From Elysia marginata (Eukaryota; Mollusca; Gastropoda; Plakobranchidae): a stretch of DNA of 39,132 bases. Within the stretch, counting starts at the first letter, position 1; each line of letters begins with the position of its first letter. The notes beneath the pieces were generated by a model. That model ran no database searches. It was not told where the DNA came from and worked only from the letters and a program-made list of their open reading frames with translations. Position numbers and translations under genes: made by a program. This document shows positions 11,387 through 23,129 of this stretch, in pieces. The stretch spans positions 123,695 through 162,826 of the forward strand of contig BMAT01003338.1 in the NCBI GenBank assembly GCA_019649035.1, read 5' to 3'.

Positions 11387-11934
11387 AGAATGTCTGTTTT
11401 CTATGCACTGAAGCAATCACACATTTTCTACTTTAAAGCAAAGAATGTCTATATATTCGATGCAACGAAACAATCACACATTTCCACACTACAGTTAAGA
11501 ATGTCTGTTTCCTATGCATTAAAGATAAAACACATTTCCACTTTAAAGCAGAAAATGTCTGTTCTCTATGCACTAAAGCAATCACACAGTTTACACTCTA
11601 CAACAATGAATGTCTGTTTTCTATGCACTAAAGCAATCACACAGTTTACACTCTACAGCAAAGAATGTCTGTTCTCTATGCACTGAGGCAATCACACATT
11701 TTCTACTTTAAAGAAAAGAATGTCTGTTTTCTATGCACTGAAACAATCACACATTTTCCTCTCTACAGAAAAGAATGTCTTTTTTCTATTCACTAAAGCA
11801 ATCACACATTTTCCACTCTACAGCAAAGAATGTCTGTTTTCTATGCACTAAAACAATCATACATTTTCCACTCTACAGTGAAGAATGTGTTTCCTATGCA
11901 CTAAAGCAATTACACAGTTTCCACTACTAGACAA
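11387..11934. repeat. 55-bp minisatellite, 10 copies
   Basis: Units begin with aagaatgtct or a close variant at 11387, 11441, 11497, 11551, 11606, 11661, 11716, 11771, 11826 and 11881. The spacing is 54-56 bp. The typical unit reads aagaatgtctgttttctatg, then cactaaagcaatcacacatt, then ttccactctacagca. Variation between units is mostly substitutions, so the array is moderately old. The period is not a multiple of three, so the plus-strand open frame across it changes register and is not a repeat protein. Confidence 0.97.
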
Positions 11935-11939
11935 AGGAC

Positions 11940-13500
11940 GTCTCGAGATTACCTTGACCCGACTCTAGGGCTTTCTCTATAAACTATTCTCCTAAACAGT
12001 AACTAAGGTTAAATGATGCCATTGAAACTATCCGCAAGAATCCTAATGTTCTTCTTTAGTTCGTAAGCTCAGCAGTAATCAATGCTGTAGAGAACGGACT
12101 GGAAGTACACCCAATTGTTCTAAGCCGTCTGGCTTTCACTTTTCAGTCTTTCCGATCGAACATTTTAAAGTCTCCATGATTAAACACTAGACATATCGAT
12201 GGTGGTGAGGAACGGAAAGGAAAGTTAAAAAAAGAAAAAGAAAAGAAAACTGGGTGAAAAGCATATATGTTTGCTCCAAGATCAGTCTAAAAACATGAAC
12301 GCAAAGAACGAATATCACCACAAAACAATTCTATGGGTGATCTTTCGCAATAGACGCGATGTACCGACTCAGAATTTTTTTGATTCATGTTTGAACATGA
12401 TAAAGCAGCACAAATGTAACATATTATAATGGGATATTAAGAATTAGAAAAGGGGTGGAATAGGGAAAAATTGGAGTAAAGATCGGTAAACAGAGAATAA
12501 GACATTAGGAAAAAAGGCTAGAATGAAAAAGAGAGGTAATCCTTTGGTAAAACTATTCAAACTGTTTTGAATGAGAGACTGAAATCTGACGTAGATTAGA
12601 AATAAATTAAGGAAAGACAGAAAAAAAACCCCAAATAACCCCTCCAAAAAACAAACTACTAAGCTTGTCTTTGCGTGCATTTTTTAACTAGCTTGAAAAT
12701 TTATGTTTTTTTTTCTGACGTAGAGTTTCATTTAACAATTACAAGAAAATAACCTATGCGTGATTCTTTGAGGAACGTGATTTCTGAAATAGCCAATCTA
12801 CTTTAAAAGCTGATTTCCGTCTATCTAGATGACCTAGAGGTCAAAAGCAATTCTGTTGCTCCAAAATAATACACACTGCATACCCAGATTTTGTTTCGAT
12901 TTGATTGACATAACGATTAAGTAAAAATTTAGCCGACTGCAATTATCGTGGCCCGCTGCTATACTAGTGATTCGAGTGGAGGGTGTTGTTTCTCAATCAA
13001 GTCATAGTCACATCGATTATTGGCTTAACTGTGATCAAGTCACGTAGCAACTATTTTAAAATCAAGCATCAGAGGGTTTAGCAACAGAGACAATTAATTT
13101 TTTTTTAAAAACAGTTGTTTGAAAGCGCCATCCTTGACTTTGACTTTGAATGCAAACTTAACTAGCCCCTCTAGGCTCTGATAACCCACCACTCTTTCCC
13201 TTTACTGCCGCAACGCAGCTCAGAACAATCTTGTTAAAACCTCTTATCCTTTTCAAGCGTTAGCAATTCATAACACCGGTATCTTAGAAAAAAAAAGACA
13301 CAACGACCCGACAAAAAGTATGTCGGCATTATGGAAATACAAGTGTAATTGTCGACCTGCGTCTGAGCAATGCTTGGCATCTTTTTTTTCAAACAGCGTA
13401 AACGGTTAAGCCTAAACTTAGTGAGTGTGTTGCATCTCTCTGCTAAGGGGAGCGTTGCATTTCTGTACCAGCTATACTGAAAGACCCGGAGAGACAGCGA
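11940..13500. other. AT-rich noncoding stretch
   Basis: No recognisable coding, RNA or mobile sequence was seen. It contains A-rich runs near 12225 and 12620. Confidence 0.5.
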
Positions 13501-13504
13501 TATA

Positions 13505-13600
13505 ACAAAAAACAAACAAAATAAAAAAAACCCCAAAAAACAAAACAAAAAACCCAACAAGAACAAAAAAAAAACAACAAAAAATAAAAAAACCCAAACG
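13505..13600. repeat. A/C-rich low-complexity tract
   Basis: A runs are interrupted by single or short C runs (aaacaaac, aaaaccccaaaa). The hydrophobic minus-strand open frame across it is repeat translation. Confidence 0.85.
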
Positions 13601-13619
13601 TCTCCAAGAAACCCCTTCA

Positions 13620-14645
13620 TTCAAGAATAAAGTCAACACCTTTAATTAGTTTAAAAGAATTTTTCTTGCTTTACGGATACACTTCTCATTTTATACGTCT
13701 GTTTTCGTCTGAAGTCAGCTTTTGCCTGTGTTCAAAAACTATTCCAGAACTGACGTTTTTACTTAATCAGGTTTCCACCATAACTGTTTATAATTTATCA
13801 CTGAAATGATATTTGTAACATAACAGAAGCACGCCTTTTGTTTCATTGGCCCGTTCCCATCATGTGAGCCACATTTTATTACAATAACGTATCCGTTGTT
13901 TCATATTGTTATTTACTTTTGAGAAAAAAAGCAAAGAACTCATTCCGGTATAAAATACTTTAAAAAATTTTAAAAAATCGAACTCAATAGCTATGTTAAA
14001 TTTTTTCTTTAAAAAGACTTACATTTTGATCGTTCAAAGTGCAAAATAATCCACTTAACCGAAATTTCGTATGCCGGCCAAGAAATTAAAAGCTGTGATA
14101 TTCAGATGCCGCGCTCTGAGTTAAAAAAATGGCCAAAGTTTTAACGAAACTATGGAAAGCTATAAGAACTTTTTTTTCTAAACGTAATTGTTTCAAATTG
14201 ATGTTAAATGCCGGTATTTATTGTTAAGAAACTGCAGTAAAGACCTGGGATACGAATATTGTTTTGAATATAAAACGGAAACACTGAAGGCAAATTAGCG
14301 AAACTGACAATTAGACAGATACATTTCTTTTTTTCCCCCATGTATTTAGTCATCTTGGAAGAAAAACGATTTACAAAAGAATAGGGCTGGCATTGATTTA
14401 TATGACACACAAATACTGTCGATTCATATTTTTTAAAGTAGCTTACAGACACACAAGAGATTCCTACTAGATCATAGAAAGCCAATTTTGTAGGCGATAC
14501 CACAGATAGACAAGTATTTTGACATTCACGACATGAAATTTAAGAAATCAAGAAATCTAACATTTCTCCTAGAACGTGTCACCGCGGTCCTTGGTCGCAG
14601 TAAACGTTGCGCTCGTAAGTTTGCTCTTCTAGTTGACAACTGACT
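13620..14645. other. AT-rich noncoding stretch
   Basis: Nothing was recognised on either strand. Confidence 0.5.
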
Positions 14646-14649
14646 GTGA

Positions 14650-14722
14650 GGCATCGTAATTCGGTGGTTTGCGCTTAAGACCTTGTGATTCAGTGGTTAG
14701 GGGTTCGATTCTCAGTCATTTT
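14650..14722 (+). mobile_element. Degenerate tRNA-like head, possible SINE relic
   Basis: An A-box-like word taattcggtgg (14658-14668) lies about 44 bp before a perfect B box ggttcgattct (14702-14712), which is tRNA-like spacing. The acceptor stem does not pair, so it is not a functional tRNA gene. The word attc(g/a)gtggtt occurs twice in the segment. Confidence 0.35.
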
Positions 14723-15453
14723 TAAATACATCGAAAAAAAATGGTAGTCGGAAAAAGGCACATTAATAAATTGCAGTCTCGCCCTCTTCCGAACTTCGTT
14801 TATTGAAGTCTGTAGACTCTAGGTTAGATCTGGATCTAAAATTTAGTTTAGGTGTCCAAAAGTATGACTTACATCTAGAAGTCAATTTAGATAGAAGTTG
14901 AGCTAGATCATTGGTTTATCCGGAATACTTAAAAAAATTTGGAATAACTTCCAATATAAGACTAAGAATGCGTCATCCTTAAAAATGTTTAAACTTAAAG
15001 ATCATGTTGATCGAGAATCGGTGTCTTTGAAATATGATTTTTATTTATTATTGTTTTTAAGATGGTGAATTGATGTTTTGGATTAATTATTGTTTCAATA
15101 CTTTTTTCTGGTGTTTACGAGTAAAATATAATTTCCTATTTGGCCATGGTATGTTATGACATATGATAAGATATCTTAGTCACGTCAATCGAAATTTGAT
15201 TTCAGTAAAAATTTCGAAGATTCCTATCTTCCACACCTAATTAAAATTATTTTTGTAGCATTACATAAGTCTTGGTCAACAGTGATAACTTTGATTTTAA
15301 CATGGAAAAAAAAAAGGATTTGTATTCGTTTGCTGCTTGCTTCGCCTTGAAAGTCAATTTTGCAAAATTGGAATTTATAAGTACTCAACTGTAAGCAGTA
15401 AAAGATCATGCCAGCATACTAGAGTAATGCGCTGTTCTCATAACTGCTCCTCT
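14723..15453. other. AT-rich noncoding stretch with CTAGATC-type words
   Basis: Taggttagatctggatct and related words cluster at 14815-14910. No coding sequence was recognised. Confidence 0.5.
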
Positions 15454-15730
15454 ACCGGCTCTGTGGCCCAGCGGTAAGACACTCGCTCAGAGATCGGGAG
15501 GTGCGTCGTTCGATCCCCGGCCGAGTCAAACCAAGGACTTTAAAACTGGTATTATGGATATAGTGCTAAGTTTGGTCGGCCCAGTGTCAGGATAATGTGG
15601 CTGGGTGTGGTGTATGCAAGCGCTCCTTACATCACAATGTGGCAGCACGCTTTCAATTGTCCCAAGCGCCATCTCTGATATGACCTTGTAGTTGAAAAGA
15701 GACGTTAAAATTCAAACAACCTAACCTAAT
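15454..15730 (+). mobile_element. tRNA-derived SINE, copy 2
   Basis: This is the same family as the element at 9572-9876. The head accggctctgtggcccagcgg holds an A box, tggcccagcgg (15464-15474), and a B box with one change, cgttcgatccc (15507-15517). The body shares tgtggtgtatgcaagcg, tccttacatcacaatgtggc and gagacgttaaaa with copy 1, and it ends caaacaacctaacctaat. The flanks carry a diverged target-site duplication, ataactgctcctct (15440-15453) and ataaatgcttctgt (15731-15744), matching at 11 of 14 positions. The length is about 277 bp, roughly 28 bp shorter than copy 1 through internal deletions. Confidence 0.92.
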
Positions 15731-15744
15731 ATAAATGCTTCTGT

Positions 15745-17390
15745 GTGAGTTCAGATGTTATATGGGTTAATGATGGTTTATCGGTGAACCCACGTGATGC
15801 GTATTGATCGCGTTGTTGATGCTTTGCGGGTGACTCTAGCCAAAAGTTCGAGACATTTTCACAAAATGTAATTTACGGGTACGTGCCACCAGAAAGCAAG
15901 ATTAGTGAAGGGCATAATAAAAGAAAATAGATACCAAAATGAGTTCCTAACTGACTTTGACACTGACTCTTTAAACTTAGTTTCTCTGCTTCTCATTCTG
16001 ATATTTTACTTAGACACAATCCACTAAAACGGCCACTTGTATGAAATGACCAACTATCAGCAGTATAAATTTTTATGTAGAAACGATTTATATCCAAGAG
16101 AAGTTTGGTTAAACGTAGGAGTCTTTCTTCTTTTGAATAAATTTCAAGCAAGTAGCTTATACAACAAAGTTTTATCATGTCCATTAATTTCTGTTTTTGG
16201 CAATCGACACATCAGCAAAACAGTGTTGCACCTATTCCCAACCCCCGCTTTTTTGTTGTCTTCTTCCAACCAACGTGTGACCTGTCGGTCATGTTTAAGT
16301 TAAACAAACCTAAAACACCAATTTTGAAATCTAAGAAATTTTGCAAACATCGATGACAAACTCTTTTTAGCCCATAGACAAAGCTGAAAAAATACTTATG
16401 TGTACTTACCTGAATCAATCTTCTCTTTATATGAAATTTAAAATGTTTAATCTTAGCTCCTCAAATATGTAGAAAGTCACACCTAACGGCACAAAAGTGA
16501 TTCATATTTGCGAGTGTCATTAAGTGTCATTAAGAGCAGTTAGAAGAGATAGTTACCAATTCAAGAGACGTCTATAGATAAGTTAAATGGCAGTAAGAAG
16601 ACACACTGAGCGAGAGCTTCTAGTCACGTTAAAAAGCTTCTCAAGGTGTTAATCTAAAATCGGCAAGTTGTTTATACTCTTATTACACATTGATTCTCAA
16701 CGTGTTTATGAAAAGTAGAGAGTTACTGGATTGAAGTAAGTTGAGAATTTTCAGTTCAATGCGTCCATTTTGTTCTAAAAGGTATTTATATGAAGTTTTA
16801 CATAATTTTCTCCAGTAAAAAACAAACCAAATGCATCTTTACTTTTATCAAGTCTAACTAGTCATTTCGTTATACAGGGGTTTTCTGCTAGCGTTTTAAA
16901 GTTCCATTTATAGTATGAAAAAAACTCTAAAAATTCTTAATAAAACTTGTAAATTACAGAAATTACTGGAATTACTGATGAACTTATGCCAACCAGAATA
17001 CTTCAAGTTTCTATTGAAGTCTTCGTACATTGACTCAATGGTGCTAGTCTTTAAAAACAAAAGGTGAACATCTCTTATTTAGAAGACCAAATATATGAAT
17101 ATTGGAAAGCAAAATGTCTTAGTTATGTATTTCCTTAAAACGATACGGTCTTCTTTGAATTAAAAAAGAGAGTTTTGGTTGTTGGTACATTTTACAACCA
17201 TATCATTGAAAGCATTGGTGCAGTGTCAAAAAGATCCGAAACAAATCAATTTGAACAGCTTCATATAATAGTGAATACTTTAAAATCGTATCCAATCAAT
17301 GCTACTCTGCCTTGTCCGGCAAGGATGAGCCAATCTTGGTTTTCTACTAGTAATAAAATAATATAACCATTCCACAAAAATTTCTTTTGG
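15745..17390. other. AT-rich noncoding stretch
   Basis: No recognised gene. A perfect minus-strand 5' splice-site consensus, cag|gtaagtaca, lies at 16410/16409 and is discussed with the micro-exon candidate. Confidence 0.4.
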
Positions 17391-17396
17391 AGGCCA

Positions 17397-17470
17397 CTGT
17401 ATATGTTCACTATTTCAATTTGCGCTGACCAACCATTAGCAAACTCATTAAAATGGTAAGGAGTAACAAC
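17397..17470. repeat. Duplicated segment, copy A
   Basis: The words atttgcgctgacca, attagcaaa and tcattaaaa, followed by taacaac, recur at 17785-17853 in the same order and strand with a few substitutions and short indels. The two copies are 388 bp apart and the sequence between them is not visibly duplicated. Confidence 0.8.
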
Positions 17471-17689
17471 CTTTACCTTATTCATTCAATCAATTCAATA
17501 ACCAATCTAAAATTTAACAAGCTAGCAGACGACTTAATACAATTTCAACGCACATTGAACAAAATCAACTTTACAGCACTCTATAGAAAATCGCGAGATT
17601 TTGAGAATAAACATTTTAAAATTATACAACCAAACATAATCTTTCCACATTCAATTTAGTATAACGTTAATGCCTTTGTTAATACTTAC

Positions 17690-17713
17690 CTGGTGCTGGC
17701 TCCTCATATTTCC
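17690..17713 (-). CDS. Candidate 24-nt micro-exon, gene unknown
   Basis: On the minus strand a pyrimidine-rich tract ending ttctatgcctag is followed by 24 nt and then by the near-ideal donor cag|gtaagtatt at 17690/17689. The length is a multiple of three, so inclusion would keep the frame. Two of the three phases are open (GNMRSQHQ or KYEEPAP). A second strong minus-strand donor lies at 16410. I cannot identify the gene, the flanking exons or the phase, and chance matches remain possible. Confidence 0.2.
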
Positions 17714-17784
17714 CTAGGCATAGAAAGATAGAAGAACTATAATTTTATGATATGTAAAGTAATTATTTTAAAGATTAAAATCAT

Positions 17785-17853
17785 CTGTATATGTATTTCG
17801 ATTTGCGCTGACCACCTATTAGCAAATTCATTAAAAGGGCAAAGATTAACAAC
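17785..17853. repeat. Duplicated segment, copy B
   Basis: This is the partner of 17397-17470, differing mainly by transitions and small gaps. It may be a fragment of a dispersed repeat family inserted twice, or a local duplication. Confidence 0.8.
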
Positions 17854-18049
17854 TAGAAAATAAAAAAAAGTGAATTTGAAAAAGATCAAAGTGGCTTGCA
17901 AATTTAAAAGAATATTGCATAGTTGTATTAAAATTTAAGCAGTTTCAATTCTTTGTGAAACATTCTTGAAAAAAACTATGCACAAACGGAATTAAAAATC
18001 GCAAAAAAAAAACAACAAAAAACAACAACCAAAAAAGACAGTCGAGCAA

Positions 18050-18850
18050 AGCTATGATGTTCCTGAAGTGTCTCGCCGAGAAAATATAATTTTGTGTGGG
18101 CTTATGGTGTTTAATAATTCAAAGATTATACCCCTCATTTGCTAAAGGTGAATGTATTCGACAATCTTTAACCGCAACTGATAAAAACCTAAAAATCAAT
18201 TATAATTGTATAAAGATACCGATTTTCTCTGCGATGAAGATTCAAGTATGTCATGACTGATGCCTTCTAGAACCATTTTCCACCATTAATGTTAAAATCT
18301 TGACGACCTTTTTAAGCGTACGAAACCGATATTAAAACCATCTTAGTCAGTATAACTTTCCGATTTGACATTTGAAGAGTATCGGAAAATCGATTACATA
18401 TTTATGGACAATAATGAACTATAAGTAGGTACTTTGTAGTCGGGATGCACAATTTATAGTGGCAGAGACAAGGAAAACAATGGAATAACGAGAGGGACAA
18501 CAAAGAAACAACTGAAAAAATTATGTATTGATGTGAAGGTCTGTTTGTGAGTAAACCTGTTGAGGACTTTGAAAGTACATCTATGTGGGTAGGTAAACAG
18601 ACGCTGAGACAGACTGATGAAATATCATAAAGACAGAAAGATAGAAGATAGATACCCGTAGACAGCAGGATAAAATCTTAAGTAAATATAAACTGATGGC
18701 TAAACAGGAGAGTAGGTAGATAGATGGAGTGACTGATTGAAGCGCAGACATATAAATAACTAGTTATGACAGCCCGTGTTTTGCATCGGTAATTGGTTGG
18801 GTACATGTAGTAGATACCACCGACTTTATTTCTACCTTCTGTGACCTCTT
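18050..18850. other. AT-rich noncoding stretch
   Basis: A weak GATA-like decay signal is visible at 18600-18730. Nothing else was recognised. Confidence 0.45.
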
Positions 18851-18855
18851 TTTGT

Positions 18856-18937
18856 CCCCCCCCCCCAAATCCTTTTTCTGTCTGTCTTTCTTTCTTACCC
18901 CCACTACATTTTTTCTCATTTTAGTGACCCCCCCCCC
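18856..18937. repeat. Two poly(C) runs
   Basis: A run of 11 C (18856-18866) and a run of 10 C (18928-18937) lie in a T/C-rich segment. The complementary G runs could form G-quadruplex-like structures. Confidence 0.9.
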
Positions 18938-18939
18938 TC

Positions 18940-19980
18940 AAAATCTCTAACTGACTGTTACTCACCCTACTCTTCCTATTCTACTCTGAAAAGTATCAAT
19001 AAAAATTGCACATTGCTATCTCTTTCTTGCCCTTTCAATTATAGGTCCTCCTTGCCAGAATCACCTCTTTTAATCTGTATTTCTCAGTTTAATGCAAACT
19101 CAAGGATTTAGCTCTCTCTCTCCCTCTCTTGTCTCTCAATCCATCTGTAGAATTCTTCCACTTCTTAGGCTAGATCTAGATAGATGCCGGCCTTTACATA
19201 AAGCTTTTAAATGCCATTACATGAATGATATAACCCATTAGGCAAGAACACAAAACAATGTTTTCATGCAAAAAATTCTAGATTTTATTAATTTTGCTCA
19301 TTAAGCTTTTCGACTTACGAATAGAAAAGAAGAATCAAGGCTAGAAGGTTGACTCTTCACGCATACCGTACCCGTTTCAAAGAAAAAAACTGAGTCTAGG
19401 TCTAAATCTAGATTTCAGGTTAAAATTGTCAGCAAGCTTTTAGTCTTATTCGAAACCTAGAACACAAACATTTGTGAACATTTTTATTCCCAAAGTGTTT
19501 TGTTCCCTTCTGTATTACCTAAAAATTTTACATTAGCGATGAAGGGCAAAGCATGACGTATAAAAACATTCATGAAATCTACCATCGTTCGAATTTGCGT
19601 TTCGCACTATATTCTTTCATCGCATCAAAAAAAAAAATTTCTATCAACACCAGCGCGACGTGTCATTTCATGAACGCATTTTGACGTCCAAGTAAAATTA
19701 CACTGGTAGCTTTAAAAAGTTTCACTATGGCATTTGTAGGCCGATAAAGGGTATGTAAATAAGAAAACAATAAAATTTCCATTAAAAAACTAGAAAAATA
19801 ACCTAAAAAAAGTATGGATTTCGAATTAACGGTTTGTGATTTTTACGACGGTAAAGAAAAAAAACTTAACATGTGAGAGAAGTGTGCAATTGCACAAGGA
19901 TAGAGAAAATTGTCATGGAGAAAAATATGGGGGATAAAAAAGAACTTAAGAAGAAAAGACACAAAGAAAGCCGAGAGAAC
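18940..19980. other. AT-rich noncoding stretch
   Basis: Short CT-rich patches occur near 19110-19140 and CTAGATC-type words at 19165-19185 and 19390-19420. No gene was recognised. Confidence 0.45.
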
Positions 19981-19984
19981 GAGA

Positions 19985-19989
19985 GCGAG

Positions 19990-20044
<55 letters not shown>

Positions 20045-20126
20045 AAGAAAAAGAGAGATAGAAGAAAAGAGAAAAAAAGAGAGATAGATAAAACAGAAAG
20101 AGAGAAGAAAAAGAAAGAGAGAGAGA

Positions 20127-20168
<42 letters not shown>

Positions 20169-20286
20169 AAAAGAGAGATTGAAGAAAAGAGAAAGAAAGA
20201 GGGAGAGATAAAAACAAAAGAGAGAAGAGAAAGAAAGAGAGAGAGAAAGAAGAGAGAGAGAAGAGAGAGAAAGAGAGAGAGAGAGA
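19985..20286. repeat. Long purine tract with two 120-bp higher-order units
   Basis: About 300 bp of the plus strand is nearly all A and G. It begins with a clean (GA)n run. A more complex pattern containing aagagagat, gaagaaaagagaaa, gagataaaa and agagagaag then appears twice, at 20041-20160 and 20161-20280, exactly 120 bp apart. The Arg-Glu-Lys and Ser-Leu frames on both strands are repeat translation. Long mirror-like purine tracts can adopt triplex structure. Confidence 0.93.
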
Positions 20287-20289
20287 TAA

Positions 20290-22310
20290 CCAAAAGACTC
20301 TATTCTTAACCCTACGTCATAAGTAAAATGCCGTCACTTGAGATGAGTTTCTATTTCGGATAAGAAAGAGACCAGATTACACGAAATTACAAGTTCTTCC
20401 ATAATTCCCGTGCTGACATTTAGTCTGAAGACAATAAATGTTGACAGTGTTAAGGAAATGTCAAACGGTTACTCAATGGTGAGGCTGTTAAACTTAGCAA
20501 AGATATGTCTTTTTATTCATTATATACCTGGTAATCTGAAACACACGTCGGGTACCCTGTGACTTTTGCCAGGCTATCATTGCGTCTTGAAATAAGAGAA
20601 GGAACGGCTTTGTGATAGTATGCACTTATCACACACCGTGGCATTAATCAACCTGTTTTAGCGTGCAAGTTTTCTCGAAAACTGAAAACCGGAGTCGAGT
20701 ATTTTCTTTTCTGAAAGCTTGGAAGGTTACGACTGAAAAATTTGCGTTTTTAACGGAAACGATAAAAGACAGCAAAAGGGGCGACAAATACTTAAACTTT
20801 AGTACGCTTAAAGATAGAAGAGCGTTCATGGCTACTGCGTACAATAATTTTAAATCGGCCTGACCTATATCTACCCGGAAGGAACCACGTGAGAAGAGTT
20901 TCCGAGAGCGTTCATTTATACTGCTTGTTTTCTATACCGTACCACACAAGGGGTGGACCATCTGCCACAATAATTATAGTCAAGAATGGAGGCGTAAGGT
21001 ATTGATGTTTTATCAATCATCATAATAAATTATGACCCTGGTGAGATTTAGGTCAGGCTCATTGCAAAGCTGCGTAATTTCAAACCTTTTCGACATGCTA
21101 GCGTTTATTAAACAAAAAAAATAATTTTATTCTTTATGACAGAAAGTAGAATGTCTAAGATTAACCAAATAGTTTTCAAGACATCTTAAGAGCTAGATGT
21201 GATTTATAAAACGCATTTATGACTGAAATCTAAACAAAACACATACTCAAATTTTTTTTGGGAACGGAACCAGTGCATTGATTTTTTTATTAAAGTACTC
21301 AGGATAATTGTATAATTGTTTTTATTTTCAAAGTATACTTTTTGAGTATTTTTTTAAATAACCTGAAGAATCGCTCAATGAACAGAAAACCAATTTTCGA
21401 GAAAATGCTTTTTCGTTCTTCCTATCGAAAATCACACTTATTGGACGAACAAATGCTTCTTACATTCTTGTAAATAATCTATTACTAATAAAAAAATGAA
21501 AACTCTTTGAGGATAAAAAAAACCTTTATGAAAATAGTGAAAAGCTGTTCTGGGCTCAGAAAATGTGTATGTTATCCTGAAAAAGACAGATCGAATATTA
21601 AAACAAAAGATATAAATGATAGTTTACACAACCTCTAAGTCTAATAGTTTTATTTTGGCAGAAAAGAAATTTATTAAACGGGCTTAATATTTGGCAATTG
21701 AGAGGAGAGTTTATTTTAGTTGAAATCGTCCAGAAAGAGTCTAGTAATGTAATCAATCACCGTAGCCTGTACTTTTAGCTACTGATATTGATCACGCCAG
21801 ACAGAAACTCACAGCCGCTTAATACCAAAGTAATCTCAGCTGAAAGACAGCGGATATCCGACTTTCTCTAGTCACAACTAATACTAGACTGTCTGACTCA
21901 ACAAGTACGACTATCAAACATGATTAAAGATGTGGAATACCTAATCTGCTGCTTGGCTTTCATAATGGGGAAGGTTAATATTTTACGCTAGCTGTCGCAT
22001 TAGACAGTTCAGGAATAAAACACAAAGTGTCAAGGGTAGTCTGTTCAGATTTTAGTAATACTGAGAAATCTTACAGTATTTATAACTAAGTACAGATGGA
22101 TACACAAGTAGAAAATTGACGAAAATAAAAGTTTCTCGCTTGTGTTTGTATTGGATTTGTTACCCAGAGCTTTCCCACTCAAAGAAACATATTTTCATTA
22201 TTTTGATAGTCAATTCTTTAAAAGAAGTTTTCGAACAAGTCCCTTGCAAGCTTGAATGGAAAGACTCCAATTGCATTATTGAAGGCAAACTGGGAGTGTA
22301 AAAGCCAATG
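20290..22310. other. AT-rich noncoding stretch
   Basis: Two overlapping 66-codon frames at 20644-20863 lie on opposite strands and match no family I know. Nothing else was recognised. Confidence 0.45.
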
Positions 22311-22316
22311 AAAAAG

Positions 22317-22361
22317 AAGGTTGGAAACCTACCGAATACAAGTATTTTTTTTTCCAACCTT
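22317..22361. repeat. Short inverted repeat with 11-bp arms
   Basis: The arm aaggttggaaa (22317-22327) is the exact reverse complement of tttccaacctt (22351-22361), with a 23-nt loop. A runs before the left arm and T runs around the right arm lengthen the potential stem. It may be the end of a small inverted-repeat element or a chance hairpin. Confidence 0.6.
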
Positions 22362-22767
22362 TTTTTTTTCTTTTTTTTGAAACGTTGAAATTAAATATAG
22401 AAAAAGATATAACATAGAGAAGGGGCGATAAAAAAGAATGCTTTCTTCCTGCTTAAAACTAAAAAATACTTCGATATTTCTTAAACATAGGTATTTCCAG
22501 CCAGTGGGATTTTAAGCGACATGCAGAACGGTTTTGCCACACAGCATATTTATGTTTCGAGAAAGATATAGACGCACCTGTCTTCTCAGTAAAATAAAAA
22601 AGAGTCTTGTAAAATACCCATTTCTTATGGGAAATCAGTCCGACGTTCTTTGTCCCACCTTGCATAATTGATAAGGACTGAAGAAACCACGTGCCTGTGG
22701 CATCAATGAATGGCTTTTTGGGAGCTACGATGAGCAAAAGCTAAGGCCTGTCTTCCGGTCAGTACAA

Positions 22768-22804
22768 ATGGACAAGGTACCACATTAGGGGCATCCTTGT
22801 CCAT
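22768..22804. repeat. Short inverted repeat with 10-bp arms
   Basis: The arm atggacaagg (22768-22777) pairs exactly with ccttgtccat (22795-22804) across a 17-nt loop. No function is evident. Confidence 0.6.
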
Positions 22805-22899
22805 ACTCCGTCGATCTTTGTCTAATTAATTATACGCAACTCCCATGTGGCATGGATCACGTGTCAGTTTTTTTTATAATGATTGTTTTTTTTTCGTTT

Positions 22900-23125
22900 T
22901 TAGAAAGAGAGAGGCAAACAGAACAAGAGGGAGTGAGGATAAGCAATAGGGAGGGTTTAATAGACAGATATACACACAGATAAATAGACAGATAGATAGA
23001 TAGATAGATGGATAATCATTTAGATAGATGGATAGGGAGAGATAAAAAGAGTGAGAGAAAAAACTGAGAGGAAGAGAGAGAAACAAAGAGAGAGAAAGAG
23101 AGAGAGTGAGAGAGAGAGAGAGGAC
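22900..23125. repeat. GA/GATA-rich microsatellite block
   Basis: The plus strand is purine-rich, with a (GATA)n core near 22988-23012 and GA runs near 23070-23122, interrupted by irregular sequence. Confidence 0.88.
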
Positions 23126-23129
23126 GGTA

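Noticed and set aside
11390-11686. 98-codon frame across the minisatellite, suggestive of a repeat protein
   Set aside because: The unit length is 54-56 bp, not a multiple of three, so the peptide changes from unit to unit; the first codons are incidental.
20644-20863. Two overlapping 66-codon frames on opposite strands
   Set aside because: They mirror each other, lack splice or promoter support, and match no family I know.
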